NCBI GenBank assembly: GCA_014904845.1
Contig: MU119319.1
Span: 62,001 to 126,000 of the forward strand
Reading direction: 5' to 3'
Length of the DNA stretch: 64,000 bases
Source of the DNA: Acephala macrosclerotiorum
Taxonomy: Eukaryota; Ascomycota; Leotiomycetes; Helotiales; Mollisiaceae
Shown one piece after another: positions 34,187-44,695 of the stretch. The translations under genes and the position numbers were made by a program. The notes beneath the pieces are model-generated. The model did no database searches and was not told the DNA's origin. It was given only the letters and a program-made list of their open reading frames with translations. Every line of letters starts with the position of its first letter. Within the stretch, counting starts at the first letter, position 1.

Positions 34187-34973
34187 CATCTCCTACTCCG
34201 GGTGTTCTTGTCACAGGAAACAAACCTAGCCCAGTTCCACCATTCAGTAGCGCAAGTGCATTACATGTCACCTCCACAAGGACTGCATAAGGGTGGGACA
34301 GATAGTTAAAGTGAGAAGAGAGAAGAAAGGTAAGTCGCAAGTATGAAAATGTGGCGTTTGAGGAAGAGAGTTCTTCATAAAATGAGAACATAATGCTGGC
34401 CACTATGCTTTTCCTCAAATATTAAAATACAATCAAAGTTGATTCTCCATGATAATTGTCCCCGAAATTATGTTTTTGCCTCTGGAAATGTACGTGATCC
34501 TTTCAACATTTCCCGCCACAGCCGGTAGCACTACCCCCTTTTCACTTGGCGAGCTCCGAGTTTAGCGAAGCTGCATCTGAACCTAAATCTCAGTTGGGTG
34601 TCGCTTCTTTGCCTTTGACGATAGTTAAAGGTTTTCTGCTAAAGGAAAAAAGTCCACGTAGAGTTTACATAATAACACGTGATATTTTTGAAAAATTTAT
34701 ATCACGTTTTTGCGCTAAGGTTTTGCCAAGAAACGCCAAGATGTGTCGCTTTTGGCACTTAGCGCTCTCGTAGTTTAAAGCTCTCTATAAAGCTCCCTAT
34801 AGAGCAGCTTTAGTCTCACGTAGAGAGGGTTGTAGGGGGGGGACGTCTCTACTCGCGCCGGCGGAGCCGGTACGAATAAAAAATCCATATACTAAAAGTT
34901 TTATAATAAATTCAAGTCGTCAAATGCAGGGCATGGCGCGAGGTACGAGGGACATCCCACTATGTAAGTTGTT
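34187..34973. other. non-coding, with a 9-bp inverted repeat
   Basis: 3' flank of the membrane protein, then unannotated DNA. A perfect inverted repeat ACGTGATAT (34677-34685) / ATATCACGT (34699-34707) surrounds a 13-nt AT spacer. A G-run occurs near 34835-34842. No gene seen. Confidence 0.45.
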
Positions 34974-35502
34974 GCGAGGAACGTGGTTCGAGATGCCAGA
35001 TCACGTGTCGAGTGCGCTGGCGCACTCGATCAGACGATATACGTCTCGTACGAAGCACCGCACGAGACAGCTATTCCTATATATTAACGAGCCTGACAGC
35101 GATAGTTTGTGCGATTAGGGCTTTTTGTTTACTTACGATCTTTATAACAAAATTTCGACTTTTTGCATCGTTTCTCGATTTTTTTAAACTGTAGCTGCAA
35201 ACAATTTTTGACTCCTTTTAAAGTATTTTCTTGAATTAAAGCTTACATTATTAAGTAATTGCAGAGAACTTTAGAAATGAAAAGGGAGACTTTGGTTTTT
35301 TAATCGAATTGGAAGCCTAAAAAGCAGCTTAGGCGCACAGACTACCGCCAGTAGGCTCGTAAGCAGTCCCTCCTTAAATAAAAAGATAGGCACAATAAGG
35401 TACACCATCATTGGATTAGCTCATACGAAGCTAGCCCTGTGATACGTATCCGCCGTGCTCTGTTCACATGAACCTATTCGAATCCTACCTGTTTTTCCAA
35501 CA
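34974..35502 (+). repeat. dispersed repeat, long copy
   Basis: Matches the reverse complement of 16690-16939 at both ends (34974-35085 and 35364-35502), but with an extra internal stretch of about 278 bp (35086-35363). The palindrome CGAGTGCGC-TG-GCGCACTCG is at 35009-35028. The right end reads ATTCGAATCC, loosely like an RNA polymerase III B box, followed by a TTTTT run at about 35492-35496, and TTAGCTCATACG upstream loosely resembles an A box. The SINE reading is tentative. Confidence 0.75.
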
Positions 35503-35919
35503 TAAGTGCTTCTGAAGCACTGAGATCTTCATTCAAGCTACCTAGTTCCCTTGAAGGAAGCATTTCAATAGTTTTTGTTTCGTGTGACTGAGCGATGAAT
35601 GGAATGATCCCTTAGAAGAAAGCCCGTGTCGATCGCTAACAAGTTCCTTTTGGTGATGCCCGTCCCATTACGTACATGTCATCGATCTCTATTTTGCTTT
35701 CCATCATTCCATGTATCCAGCCTTCAATTTATAATCAAGAACGTCTTTGCAGTTGTGAGGGAGAATAAATCATGCATCCATATTTATAGGTTTGCGTCCG
35801 GCGAGGGAAGCTCCTGGAACAAGGAGCCCATGTTTTGCTCCCATTCCTAGAGGAACATTCTCTTTCTCTTTCGCATCCAACATTCTCATACTTCTCAAGA
35901 AGACATATTAGAAAACACA
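35503..35919. other. 5' flank of an SDR relic, nothing else seen
   Basis: Contains a pyrimidine-rich segment (35840-35900) like a fungal leader before the relic start codon at 35920. No other gene. Confidence 0.35.
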
Positions 35920-36375
35920 ATGCCTAGCCAAAGAAAGTATCAAGTAAGAGAGTGCTCGTCTTCGGAGGTTCCGCCGGCCTCGGTTATGTTGCCGCAGAAG
36001 CTGCACTTGAAGACGGTGCCACTGTTATCATCACATCTCCCCAACTTACTCTTCTCAAGTCAGCCATCAAATGATAGAGAACAAGTTACCCATCTTCTCA
36101 ATCAAAAGTCTAGGTCACGCCTACGTCTGAGCGGCAGAGACATTGAGCAGAACATCGCAACGTTCTTCGAGAAAATCGGCCATGTCGACCACAGATGTCA
36201 TCTTCACCGCAGGAGATGAACTCATTATCCACAATAGCTCCTACGCCCGAGTCATTCAAGCTGGCCAAGTCCGATTCTTTGCTCCTTCGTTCGTCGCCAA
36301 GATCGGAGCCAAGCAGCTCAGCCCAGGTTCCAAATCCTCAAACGCGTTAATAAAAGCGGCTTTAGCAAAAAGGTA
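35920..36375 (+). pseudogene. second short-chain dehydrogenase relic, cut off by an AT island
   Basis: After a short first exon starting at ATG 35920, one frame reads VLVFGGSAGLGYVAAEAALE, an SDR dinucleotide-binding start (GGSAGLG) followed by DGATVIITS. A stop (TGA near 36072) and frame changes follow. NIATFFEKIGHVD then lies in one frame and VIFTAGDELIIH, QVRFFAPSFVAKIGAKQLSP in another. All are normal consecutive SDR segments, and the YxxxK region is absent. Similarity ends at about 36375, where the AT-only block begins. This is a different SDR subfamily from the relic at 31 kb. Confidence 0.65.
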
Positions 36376-36640
36376 ACGTAATAAAAAAAAGTAAAAATGC
36401 AATCGATATATTATAATTATAATTATTAAAAATAAAATTAAATATTAATAATATTTAATTTATTAGTATTATTAATATTAAACTAAAAACTAAAATATAT
36501 AATAATTTTAAATTTAATATATATGAATTAATTTTAATATAATTTAATATTATATATAATTATTATTTTTATTTGATTTTATATTTTTTTTAAATTATAA
36601 TATTAATATTTTAAAATAAAATACGTATTACGTATTTTTT
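36376..36640. repeat. AT-only island (RIP-type)
   Basis: About 265 bp of nearly pure A/T directly truncating the SDR relic on its left. To its right TTAGCGCGTATTAT (about 36673-36686) matches the string next to the 8.0-kb island. Confidence 0.75.
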
Positions 36641-37412
36641 ATTTGAGCCAATCAAAGCGCGAGAATTCAAGCTTAGCGCGTATTATATACACTAAAACAG
36701 TATAAAAGGGTACGTTTTTATAATGGTGGCTCCCACTTTAGATAGGCTAGTCCGCATAATAATGCAAATATGTCACGAGCCGTACTGTTTCAGCTTCCTG
36801 CATACTGTCGTAACACGTTCTTGGCAGCCTTGCATGCAGCAAGCCGACTGGATTCCATGTGATAAGGCTCGAGAAATGACAGGAAGCAGGCAGTGGTAGA
36901 GCATTTTTTCTAGCAAACATTTCAAAATGAGTTTGCTTTGAAAGACTTGAACATACTTTGCAGCCTTGCTCTGTCGATCTCACTCTTATGGTCGTACTAA
37001 AAAAGCTGTCTGCAGCTAGATCGTGCTTATTCTAGGCGGTCGTATGTCGAAATGAGTGAGTGCTGTTCTGGTAGATTGTAGAATATGATTAAATAGGCAA
37101 TCAAGTATGCTATTTAGCGATACAAATCTTAGGAAGAGTTTCAATTTTGTATTTTTGTTGTATAATAGACGGAGTATGGGGCAATGGAGCAATGGGGAGA
37201 ATGATTTATGATCTCGTGATATCCCTTGTTCCCTTTTCTGAAATGTTCCACGCGTTTCTTGGATTGGGAACGTGCTGCGAAAAGTGCTGACTACGAGGTG
37301 AACAAATAATGATGGGCTGAAGAAACCCTCACTCCCGTAGAATGCCCGGAACCCCCGAACTGTCTTGACCAAGTCTGATCGTCCATTCCTCCTGAGATTG
37401 ATACTCGATTCG
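36641..37412. other. gene-poor stretch, 3' flank of the amidase
   Basis: Several overlapping short ORFs on the minus strand (36747-36983, 37016-37372) with no motif. Nothing supported. Confidence 0.4.
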
Positions 37413-39021
37413 CTATAGAGAGGAATTGCCGCTGAAGTCGGGACCGAATGTCATTTTGCCCCAAGTAGAGTTAGGGTTCTCTATCATCCAGCCACCTTCT
37501 GCTATGAGAGGCTCACTGAGGACTTTGCTAATCTTTAGAAGGTGCTGATCGAAGAATCTGCCTGCTACAATAGATATTCCGATAGGCATCCCATGTGCTC
37601 CAGTGAATGCAGGAATGTTGATGACAGGCATATGAATTCCCTATACGAAGTTAGCTAGAAACAATTGAATGATCAACAATAAAGCACTTACAGTCCAGAA
37701 CCAGTTGAAAGCCGCACTGCCAAAATCGTTCAGCCCGAGGGGCGCTTCGTCAATGGCGCTAGGTGTAATGACGGCAGAGTAGTTTGCGGCAATCTTGTCG
37801 AAGATAGGCCGCATACTGGCGTATCTATCTAGGGCTTGTGCTCTTTCTTTACTGGTGTAGTTGGAGCTATTTTCGACAAGGCTACGAATTTCTGGAGCCA
37901 GTTTCGTCTTGTCCATCCGATACTCCCTGAGAAGGGCTTCTTGGGCGTCGCTGTTGGCAACTACACTATGCATCCGCTTCAAAGCATCAACATTGCCGAA
38001 TTCTGAGGGAAAGGATACTTGTTCGACTTTTACGCCATGGCTTTCGAGAATCGTGGCGGCTTTCTCCATAGCAGCAATCGTGCCAGGTCCGGCTCGGGGC
38101 CATACCGGAGTCTTGATGAAAGCAACTCGAGCTTCTTTCAACGATATTTCTTTGAGAGGTCCGTCGTCGTTGAGAGCAAAGACATCCGCAACTAGCTGCA
38201 GATCCTCGATACTGCGAGCAAAGAAACCGAAGCTATCGATAGACATAGTGCAAGTCTTCTGGCCTTCGGGCGAGATTGCATTGTAGGTTGGCTTCATGGC
38301 AAAGATTCCGGTAAATGATGCTGGGCGAATAACACTACCACCAGTTTGCGTTCCGAGGCTGAGAGGGACTTGAAAGTCGGCCACTGCTGCAGCGGACCCG
38401 GCAGATGAGCCACCTGGGGTGCGATTTGGGTCATGGGGATTAGTGGTGTTGGGCCCTGAATTAATCCAGGTGAACTCTGACGTCGTTGTTTTGCCTGCAA
38501 ACCAAATTAGAATAAAACCGGGCGATTAAGGTTACATGAATAAACGAGCCGAAGATGAGAGCGCCGGCACTTCGTAGAATAGAAACAGTTGATGAATCAA
38601 AGCCTGGCTGATTTCCTTGGTATAGTGGAGAGCCAAATTCCGTGGGCATATCTGGGGTGAATAAGCAGTGTCATCGGCAATGAGAATACTGAAAGTTACC
38701 TTTAGTATTGATTACATCTTTAATGGCTACTACCACTCCATGTAGCGGCCCCCTCTGAGCATGGGGAATCTTGTCAAGCGCTCGAGCTTGACTGAGCACC
38801 AGTTGCGGATTTGACGTAAAATCAGCGAATATTCTCTCAATAGCGTGGTAACAAGAAGAGGAAAGCCTACCGAGGTACGTCCATGCTTTCACAATGCTAT
38901 CTCTCTCTTCAATGCGGCCCAAGAGAGAACGCGCATAGTCCTCAACAGTGATGGTATTCTGCCTGAGCAGAGCAAGAACTCGGGCAGCAGTCAAGAGGTA
39001 CAGCTTCGTCGGTTCTAGCAT
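37413..39021 (-). CDS. amidase (amidase-signature family), with a damaged splice donor
   Basis: A hydrolase of carboxamides with the Ser-cisSer-Lys triad. AIKDVINTKG carries the catalytic Lys, RTPGGSSAGSAAAVA the Gly/Ser-rich signature with the cis-Ser, and LGTQTGGSVIRPA the nucleophile Ser. Exons: 39021-38700, 38651-38550, 38494-37692, 37640-37413, giving 484 residues in one frame. Introns 38652-38699 and 37641-37691 are normal. The middle one (38495-38549) must start with GCTCGT, a GC donor with poor consensus, for the frame to hold. It looks like a GT donor that mutated to GC, so correct splicing may be inefficient. Length is slightly short for fungal amidases (about 530). No signal peptide. 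Confidence 0.8.
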
Positions 39022-39261
39022 TGTGGATGATGGTTGATTATCGGAGGGTGAGGAATGTCAGATAGATGTGGGTTGGAACAGGGGAGGCTGGGAGCTAACG
39101 GCCGATGCTTCTCGTGGGGAGGTGCGACTGGGAGAGTAACCTCACGGCAGCGAGGCTGCAGGTGAGGTTAAGGCAACAATCCCGCGCTAAGAGTTAAGCG
39201 AGTCGGGTATGAATACTGGCCTACTATTACCCATTATACGGAAGGCCGCTCAAAGCTTAAA
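39022..39261. other. amidase promoter flank
   Basis: GC-normal DNA between the amidase start and the AT island. No element recognised. Confidence 0.35.
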
Positions 39262-39560
39262 AACATAATTTAAATAAGATTTATTTATTTATTTATTTAT
39301 TTTTAAAAAATTATATAATTATATAATAAAGTTTATTTTTAAGTTTTTTAATTTTTTAATTTATTTTTGTGTTTAAATATATATATAAAATTTATAATAT
39401 AAATAAATATAATTTTCAAGTTTTTTTTTTTTAAAAAAAAAGTTTTAAATTTTACAATTATATAAAATTTAATTATTTAATAATAATCCTAAATTATAAA
39501 TAAAATATTATTTATTTCGAAGATTTTTTTTTCAAATGCTTTTATATTTTACTTTTTTTA
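39262..39560. repeat. AT-only island (RIP-type)
   Basis: About 300 bp of nearly pure A/T, including an ATTT tetranucleotide run (about 39280-39300) and homopolymer tracts. Left neighbour of the monooxygenase relic. Confidence 0.75.
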
Positions 39561-39898
39561 AAAAAGTTTTACTCTCGGCAGTATTCGCAATATTAGCTCC
39601 GCTCTTTTTCTTAGTAGTTTTGCTCTTTTTAATAGCTATTTCTTTCCTAGCTTTCAAATATATGTCCACCGACAGCACTACTATTACCACATTCCCCCGC
39701 AGTACTCCCACAGTGCCCTGCGCATAGTGTCCCCTAGAATAAAATTAACGCTGAAATAAGGAATAGCGCTAAGAATAAAGCTTAAATCAAGTTATGTCCT
39801 TAAGCTACCAAGGGGCCGATGTGCACTGCCCAGCTTAGTTAATCAATTTACACCTCTTGATCGCAATATCAACCTCACGAAATCCGAGCGTTTTCCTA

Positions 39899-41355
39899 AT
39901 GCCTTTCAAAATCCTCATCGTATAAACTGGTATTGCTGGCCTTGGAGTAGTAATAGCACTCACAAGTAAATGCCATAATGTTACCGTCGTAAAAGCCACC
40001 TCCCAGCTTCAACCTGTGGAGGTATCATAGTTATGCAAGCAAATGCCAACCGTGTTTTAGACAGCTAGGGCGTATGAATCATTATTAAAAATCCGTGTCG
40101 CTATCCCGTTGGGCTAAGTACAAAGAGATATAAGGATGGGGGGTTCCTTATCAAAAAGCCTGCGGAGATACATGAGAAGGAATATGGGTACCCTTATGTT
40201 GTATTCATTAATCTAAGATGAGATGTCGCTAATACGCAAGGTTTGCAGGCTCTGACCCTTCCATAGGGCTGATTTGCAGCAAATTCTTGATGAGGCTGCT
40301 ATGAAACAAGGGATAAGCTTCAGGCTTGGTGGTCCGGTAGTTGCTCTTGATGGGGATGATGACACGTCGGCTGTTGTAATCAAAGGCGGGGACAGAATAG
40401 AAGCTGATATGATGGTGGAGTAGACGGTAAGTCAGAGATAAATCCGCCGCGAGCAACCCAAATGCGGTTTTGGTGCCTGTCATATGCGTTTTCTTGGATG
40501 TGTGTTTAGATCTCGGCCGAACACTGAAGAACTAGAACTAAGAGAGATCCGAGATCCATTCTAGGAATCAAATCCACCGTCCGAAAGAGCATCATTCCAG
40601 ATTCGACATGTGTTCGTGATAGCGGCTGGATATAACTCGACTAAATCTCCCCGAGGCCATCGTGAGATCGAATCCCGAACTTCCATATTTATGCATCAAA
40701 TTAGTCTGTGGTATGGCCCTTTTACTCTTTTAGGGCTTGATTGCTGCCACATGAGAGACGAGACTTCGGTGGAGGGAGTGAGTCGGAAACAAAACATTGA
40801 GCAGTTCAAAAGGTATTCTAAAGACTTTGCTCCCGTCATTCAGAAGCTACTATCGTACGTGAAAGAAGCACACGTTTGGAGGTTGATAGAAACCATGCCA
40901 CCATCTTGGGTAAGTAAAAGTGGGAGAGCAGTTTTAATCGGAGATACAGCCCATGCTGCTTTACCATGGGTTAGACAAGTAAGGATTCTTCCTATTTAAC
41001 GATTTTTGTATAAAACGCTCACGAGTTTAGGCAGGCGGCATGGCACTTGGGGATGCAGCAACTCTGGCAGAATGTTTAGAGCGAGTTGAGATATCCGATA
41101 TTCCAGAAGCACCCAAAGCATTCCAAGAGATTCGAGAGCCGCGATGTAAGCTAGTGCAATAATGGGCTGCAATGAAAAGTAAATGAGCAACTATTCCAAA
41201 CGGACTTAAGCAAGAGCAAATCGATAAGAACTTGAAGTTGTTTAATGCTTGGATAAAGGCTAAGCTTTGGGATAGAATTCATGTCGATAAACTCTTTAAA
41301 TTTAAATTTGAAATTACAAATTGAATAAGCGGGCATAATACCATGGATTTTGTAA
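39899..41355 (+). pseudogene. FAD-dependent monooxygenase (salicylate-hydroxylase type), RIP-degraded
   Basis: Successive pieces of an aromatic-ring FAD monooxygenase are in the right order. MPFKILIV-stop-TGIAGLGVVIAL is the Rossmann start, with TAA in place of the first Gly. Next are YKDGGFLIKKPAEIH, then ILDEAAMKQGISFRLGGPVV with VVIKGGDRIEADM and a stop (TAG near 40422), LIETMPPSWVSKSGRAVLIG followed by the GD-motif DTAHAALP, AGGMALGDAATLAECLERVE and IREPRCKLVQ before a TAA. NLKLFNAWIKAKLWDRIHVD ends it. Several stops are explained by G-to-A or C-to-T change. It lies between two AT islands, consistent with RIP leaking from neighbouring repeats. Confidence 0.75.
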
Positions 41356-41830
41356 GTTTAAGTATAATTAATGTTTTATAGTTTATATATAATAAATATT
41401 ACGAGTATGAAATTTTTAGTTTAAATTTCTTTTTATAATAAAAACTTTTTTTTAATTATTATTTAATATAAATAATTAATAATAATATTTTTAAACGCTA
41501 ATAAATTATTTATTTATTACGTATTTTTTTTATTTTTTTTAAATAATTAAAATTGTTTTATAAGTTTACATTTTTATTATTACAATATAATAATATTTTA
41601 TATATTTAAATATATATTATTTAATATATAATTTTTTTTTTTAATTTATTAATTTATTATTATATAATTATAAAAAAATATTAACGATAGCAAATAATCA
41701 ATTTAAAAAGTATAACCATATATAAGTATCAAATCACGTTTAAAAAATTATTAAATCGTTTAATTAAATAAAAAAAGCAAACCAGAAAAAACAACGAGAA
41801 AATTATATTCGATGTATAAAGTTTTCTTTA
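41356..41830. repeat. AT-only island (RIP-type)
   Basis: About 475 bp nearly all A/T, starting exactly where the monooxygenase relic ends. The largest of the four islands. Confidence 0.75.
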
Positions 41831-42265
41831 CTTCAAAGAGTTTAAGCTCGGCCGGTGTAGCATTGATTAGTAGGAATACATAAAGACGTTTTGGTACTTT
41901 GAGAAACGAAGCAAAGCATCCGTTATTAACTCGTAAAGTGCCTCGACTTGAAATTTGTTATCACGTGTTTCGAGTGACCAAAACGGACTGGATTAAAGGG
42001 GGACATTATGAGCCGATAAGTAGAGAGAATCGATTTACAAAAATTCCGGGTTATCTTTACAGTCTTGAGTGCCATCCATACCGCCAACCATGAGTCCACG
42101 AAAAGGAAACTTGCAATTAACCCACGGTATCATCCAACTCAAACTCCAACGAATCCGAATCATCAAGCGCAGAAGTTGCTGAAACAATTTTCGAAAGAAC
42201 TATATCATCCTCAGAATCCATCCACGGAAATACAATGCAAGGAGATTTCAGGGAACCAACAAGAA
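41831..42265. other. intergenic, nothing recognised
   Basis: Normal-composition DNA between the AT island and the 3' end of the SDR gene. No feature seen. Confidence 0.4.
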
Positions 42266-43379
42266 TCAATTACCATTTCCCGTCTCCACACTCAAAGCCT
42301 TCTTAAAAACGCCCATAGTATGCTCATACACCACTTTCCCCATCCCTTCCTCCCTATATTGATCCAACATCTTATTGGGTTTCGAAGTTTCGGCATTTGA
42401 ATTCACCCTATAGACTCCATTCCCTTTCCCTTCTTTCATGACTGTTGATCTGGCGACTCCGACGCCATATGGGCGGTCCACGAATCCGTCAACCTTCCGG
42501 GTCGCCCCATGATCCGTCGTTGGTGGGAATCTTGTCGTCGTGGCTAGAAATAGTGTTCGTTCTCCGGCTTCTTCGGGTGTGATGCAAAACAGATGCGTGT
42601 AGACAGGCAAGATTGTATATCTCGGGATCTGAGCTGGGAGCCACCACAATCCTGAGGCGGCGGCGAACGTCTTGTCGAGAATATGGGTTCCAACTTCGCC
42701 GGGGTAGGAGTGGATGAAGCTGATCGTGGGGTGCTGCTTCGCGAGTTCCTCGAACATGAAGTCTGTCATTGTCGCAGCGGCGCGGCTGGCTTTGATCAGA
42801 TTGTAGTTCTTGCGGCATTCGAGATCATCTTTGTTGAGGGGTCCTTCGAAACCAGCTGCTAGGATGGAGATCACACGTGGTGACGAACTGCGTTCTAGCA
42901 GTGGGAGAAGGTTAATAAGAAGGCGCTGGCGGGAGTAGAACTGAAGGGCAAGGTCCGTCTCCATTCTTTCGGAAGTGTCTGTTTTTGGTTAGATGAAGTC
43001 TGAATTAATTGGGAAACAACTTGCCTTGCCGTCCACCAAAACTGAGGTATCCTGGGCTCATGCAAAGAATGTCGACATGAGTCTCAAACTTCTTGATCTC
43101 TTCACACATCCGATCAACATCCTTGATGAGTGAAAATTGTCCCTCGATGAAGACAAATGTTGCCATAGGATTGACAAGTTTGAGTTTATCGATGATATGA
43201 GACGCCTTCTCCTTAGACCTACCAATGATGTAGGCTCTTGGAGTGCTGGCATGCTTCGCCAGTGCCTTCAATGTCCCGAGTCCGATGCCAGAAGTAGCAC
43301 CGGCGAAGACGGCGACGATGCCAGGAGGCAGGTCCTGAAGCGACTTGTTTGAATTACGTATGTCTGATAGGCTGACCAT
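42266..43379 (-). CDS. short-chain dehydrogenase/reductase, fungal Rossmann type
   Basis: 355 residues in two exons. The start at 43379 (MVSLSDIRNSNKSL) matches the usual N-terminus of this family; an upstream ATG at 43439 in the same frame adds 20 atypical residues and is less likely. The NAD(P) loop is AVFAGATSGIGLGTLKAL. The intron 42979-43024 is GC-AG (donor GCAAGT, acceptor ACAG) and restores RQ-DTSERMETDLALQFYSRQ. The second exon has PRVISILAAGFEG, YNLIKASRAAATMTDFMFEE and SFIHSYPGEVGTHI. Such enzymes often accompany secondary-metabolite genes, but the substrate cannot be told. The gene is intact, the only undamaged SDR of three in the window. Confidence 0.85.
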
Positions 43380-44140
43380 TTTGTTGACTGAATTTGATGT
43401 GGGTACGGTACCACCTCCAAGTCCAGGGACTTGGGACATATTTGAATGCCGGACGCCATCGCAGCATCATCACCTGATGGATCAGCTCGAAGTGAGAATT
43501 TCAGGGAATAGCCCACCCTGACAAATTCGACCGAAAGCGACTGGGTGATTGAATTCGAGCCCTCACATGGAAGCTTGTGATGTGGCGTGATGAAACTCTT
43601 TTTGCATGAGTTGGAGTTGGCAACAGCAGATTTGAAGGTCAGCTGTAAGACAGCATGATGGCCGACACGTGATTCTCTTCAAGCCTCGGCTCCTCGTCAT
43701 TGTCTGCCAATGCGGCCCCAAGGATGTTATCTTCGATTGTATGTTCTGGAAATTGGCCGATTTCTGCGATTTCAACCCAGAAGCGCTCCTAATGAGCGCT
43801 TAAGGCATCCAGAGGTGAGTGACTGCCGATACCCCTATTCTTCGCTTGTGGAGGGACTTTGCGCTATTCCCCTTTCGTAATGCCTCGGTGATTCTCGAGA
43901 ACTTCCATCGCGTCATCAACTTTTTAGCATTAAGACTTAACAATTCAACGAGTTGAATACATGAAGGCAACGACCGACTGTACTATAGTCTCTCTTCATC
44001 TGACTCATTCCATCCCAAAGTCACAAAATACCATACGTCCTTGACATTCATCAGATTTAGCTAGTTCCAATCGGCTCATTCGTCCTTGGGTGAGTTATTA
44101 TCCTCATTTTTCCAGAGCGCGGAGGAACCCAGTGAAGAAT
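43380..44140. other. intergenic, nothing recognised
   Basis: SDR promoter region and flank of the small broken gene. Overlapping ORFs 43268-43516 and 43563-43775 have no motif. Confidence 0.4.
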
Positions 44141-44580
44141 GTCTCCTCATGTTCATCCACTCCCCTAGCTACTGTCGTCGATTCGTCCTGCTGATCAAGT
44201 TCCCAGAAGAAAACACTCCGCGAAAGCGCCCTCGAAACCTAAAAGACTAATCCCTCACAACTTGGCGACCCAGTCTCCCTGAAGAACGAAACCTCAAACA
44301 GCTCGCCAACGAACCAAGACCGTGGAGCATCTTCTTGCTCCCAGTCGTCCTCACCAACCAAGGACAATCTCAAGAACACCGCACCAGCCCCTACCGAAGG
44401 AGACACTGATGCCAAGGAAAACGGAGGATATCAGACACTGAGACAGAAGGCGATGCAGAAGTTAGAGGAGAATCCAAGTCAGCTGGGTGATCCGGTAAGC
44501 TTGAAGGCCGAGAAGGCAGATTCGAGACCGACGGATCAGGATAAGGGTGCTGCTGATAAGGGTGGAAAGTCGAAGCTGTA
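44141..44580 (+). pseudogene. small conserved fungal protein with internal duplication, broken
   Basis: A hydrophilic low-complexity protein. The frame ending at TAG 44578-44580 contains an 11-residue unit NPSQLGDPVSL twice, encoded at 44269-44301 and 44471-44503 with different codons, so the duplication is old. Immediately upstream of the first unit the frame has TAA (44260-44262) inside KKTLRESALET-stop-KTNPSQL, most simply a former CAA. Upstream, another one-base shift is needed to keep the reading. Similar short proteins with this unit exist in other ascomycetes as far as I recall, without known function. Confidence 0.5.
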
Positions 44581-44695
44581 GATTCGGATGTCTATCGCCA
44601 GCTGGGCCTCCATATCTGCTTAAGCACAGAGATCAACAAAGCGAACTCCAAGCCCGGTATTAGGTATAGCAAAGTCAGAGGTCAAGAAGATAACT
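44581..44695. other. short convergent gap
   Basis: 3' ends of the small broken gene (plus) and the first 2EXR gene (minus). No feature. Confidence 0.4.

Noticed and set aside
34677..34707. 9-bp inverted repeat as a transposon terminus
   Set aside because: The arms are only 13 bp apart and no element or target duplication can be seen; listed only as a local palindrome.
35390..35502. A tRNA gene in the dispersed repeat (A/B-box-like strings, T-run)
   Set aside because: The T-arm stem does not pair and no cloverleaf can be drawn; kept only as a weak SINE hint.
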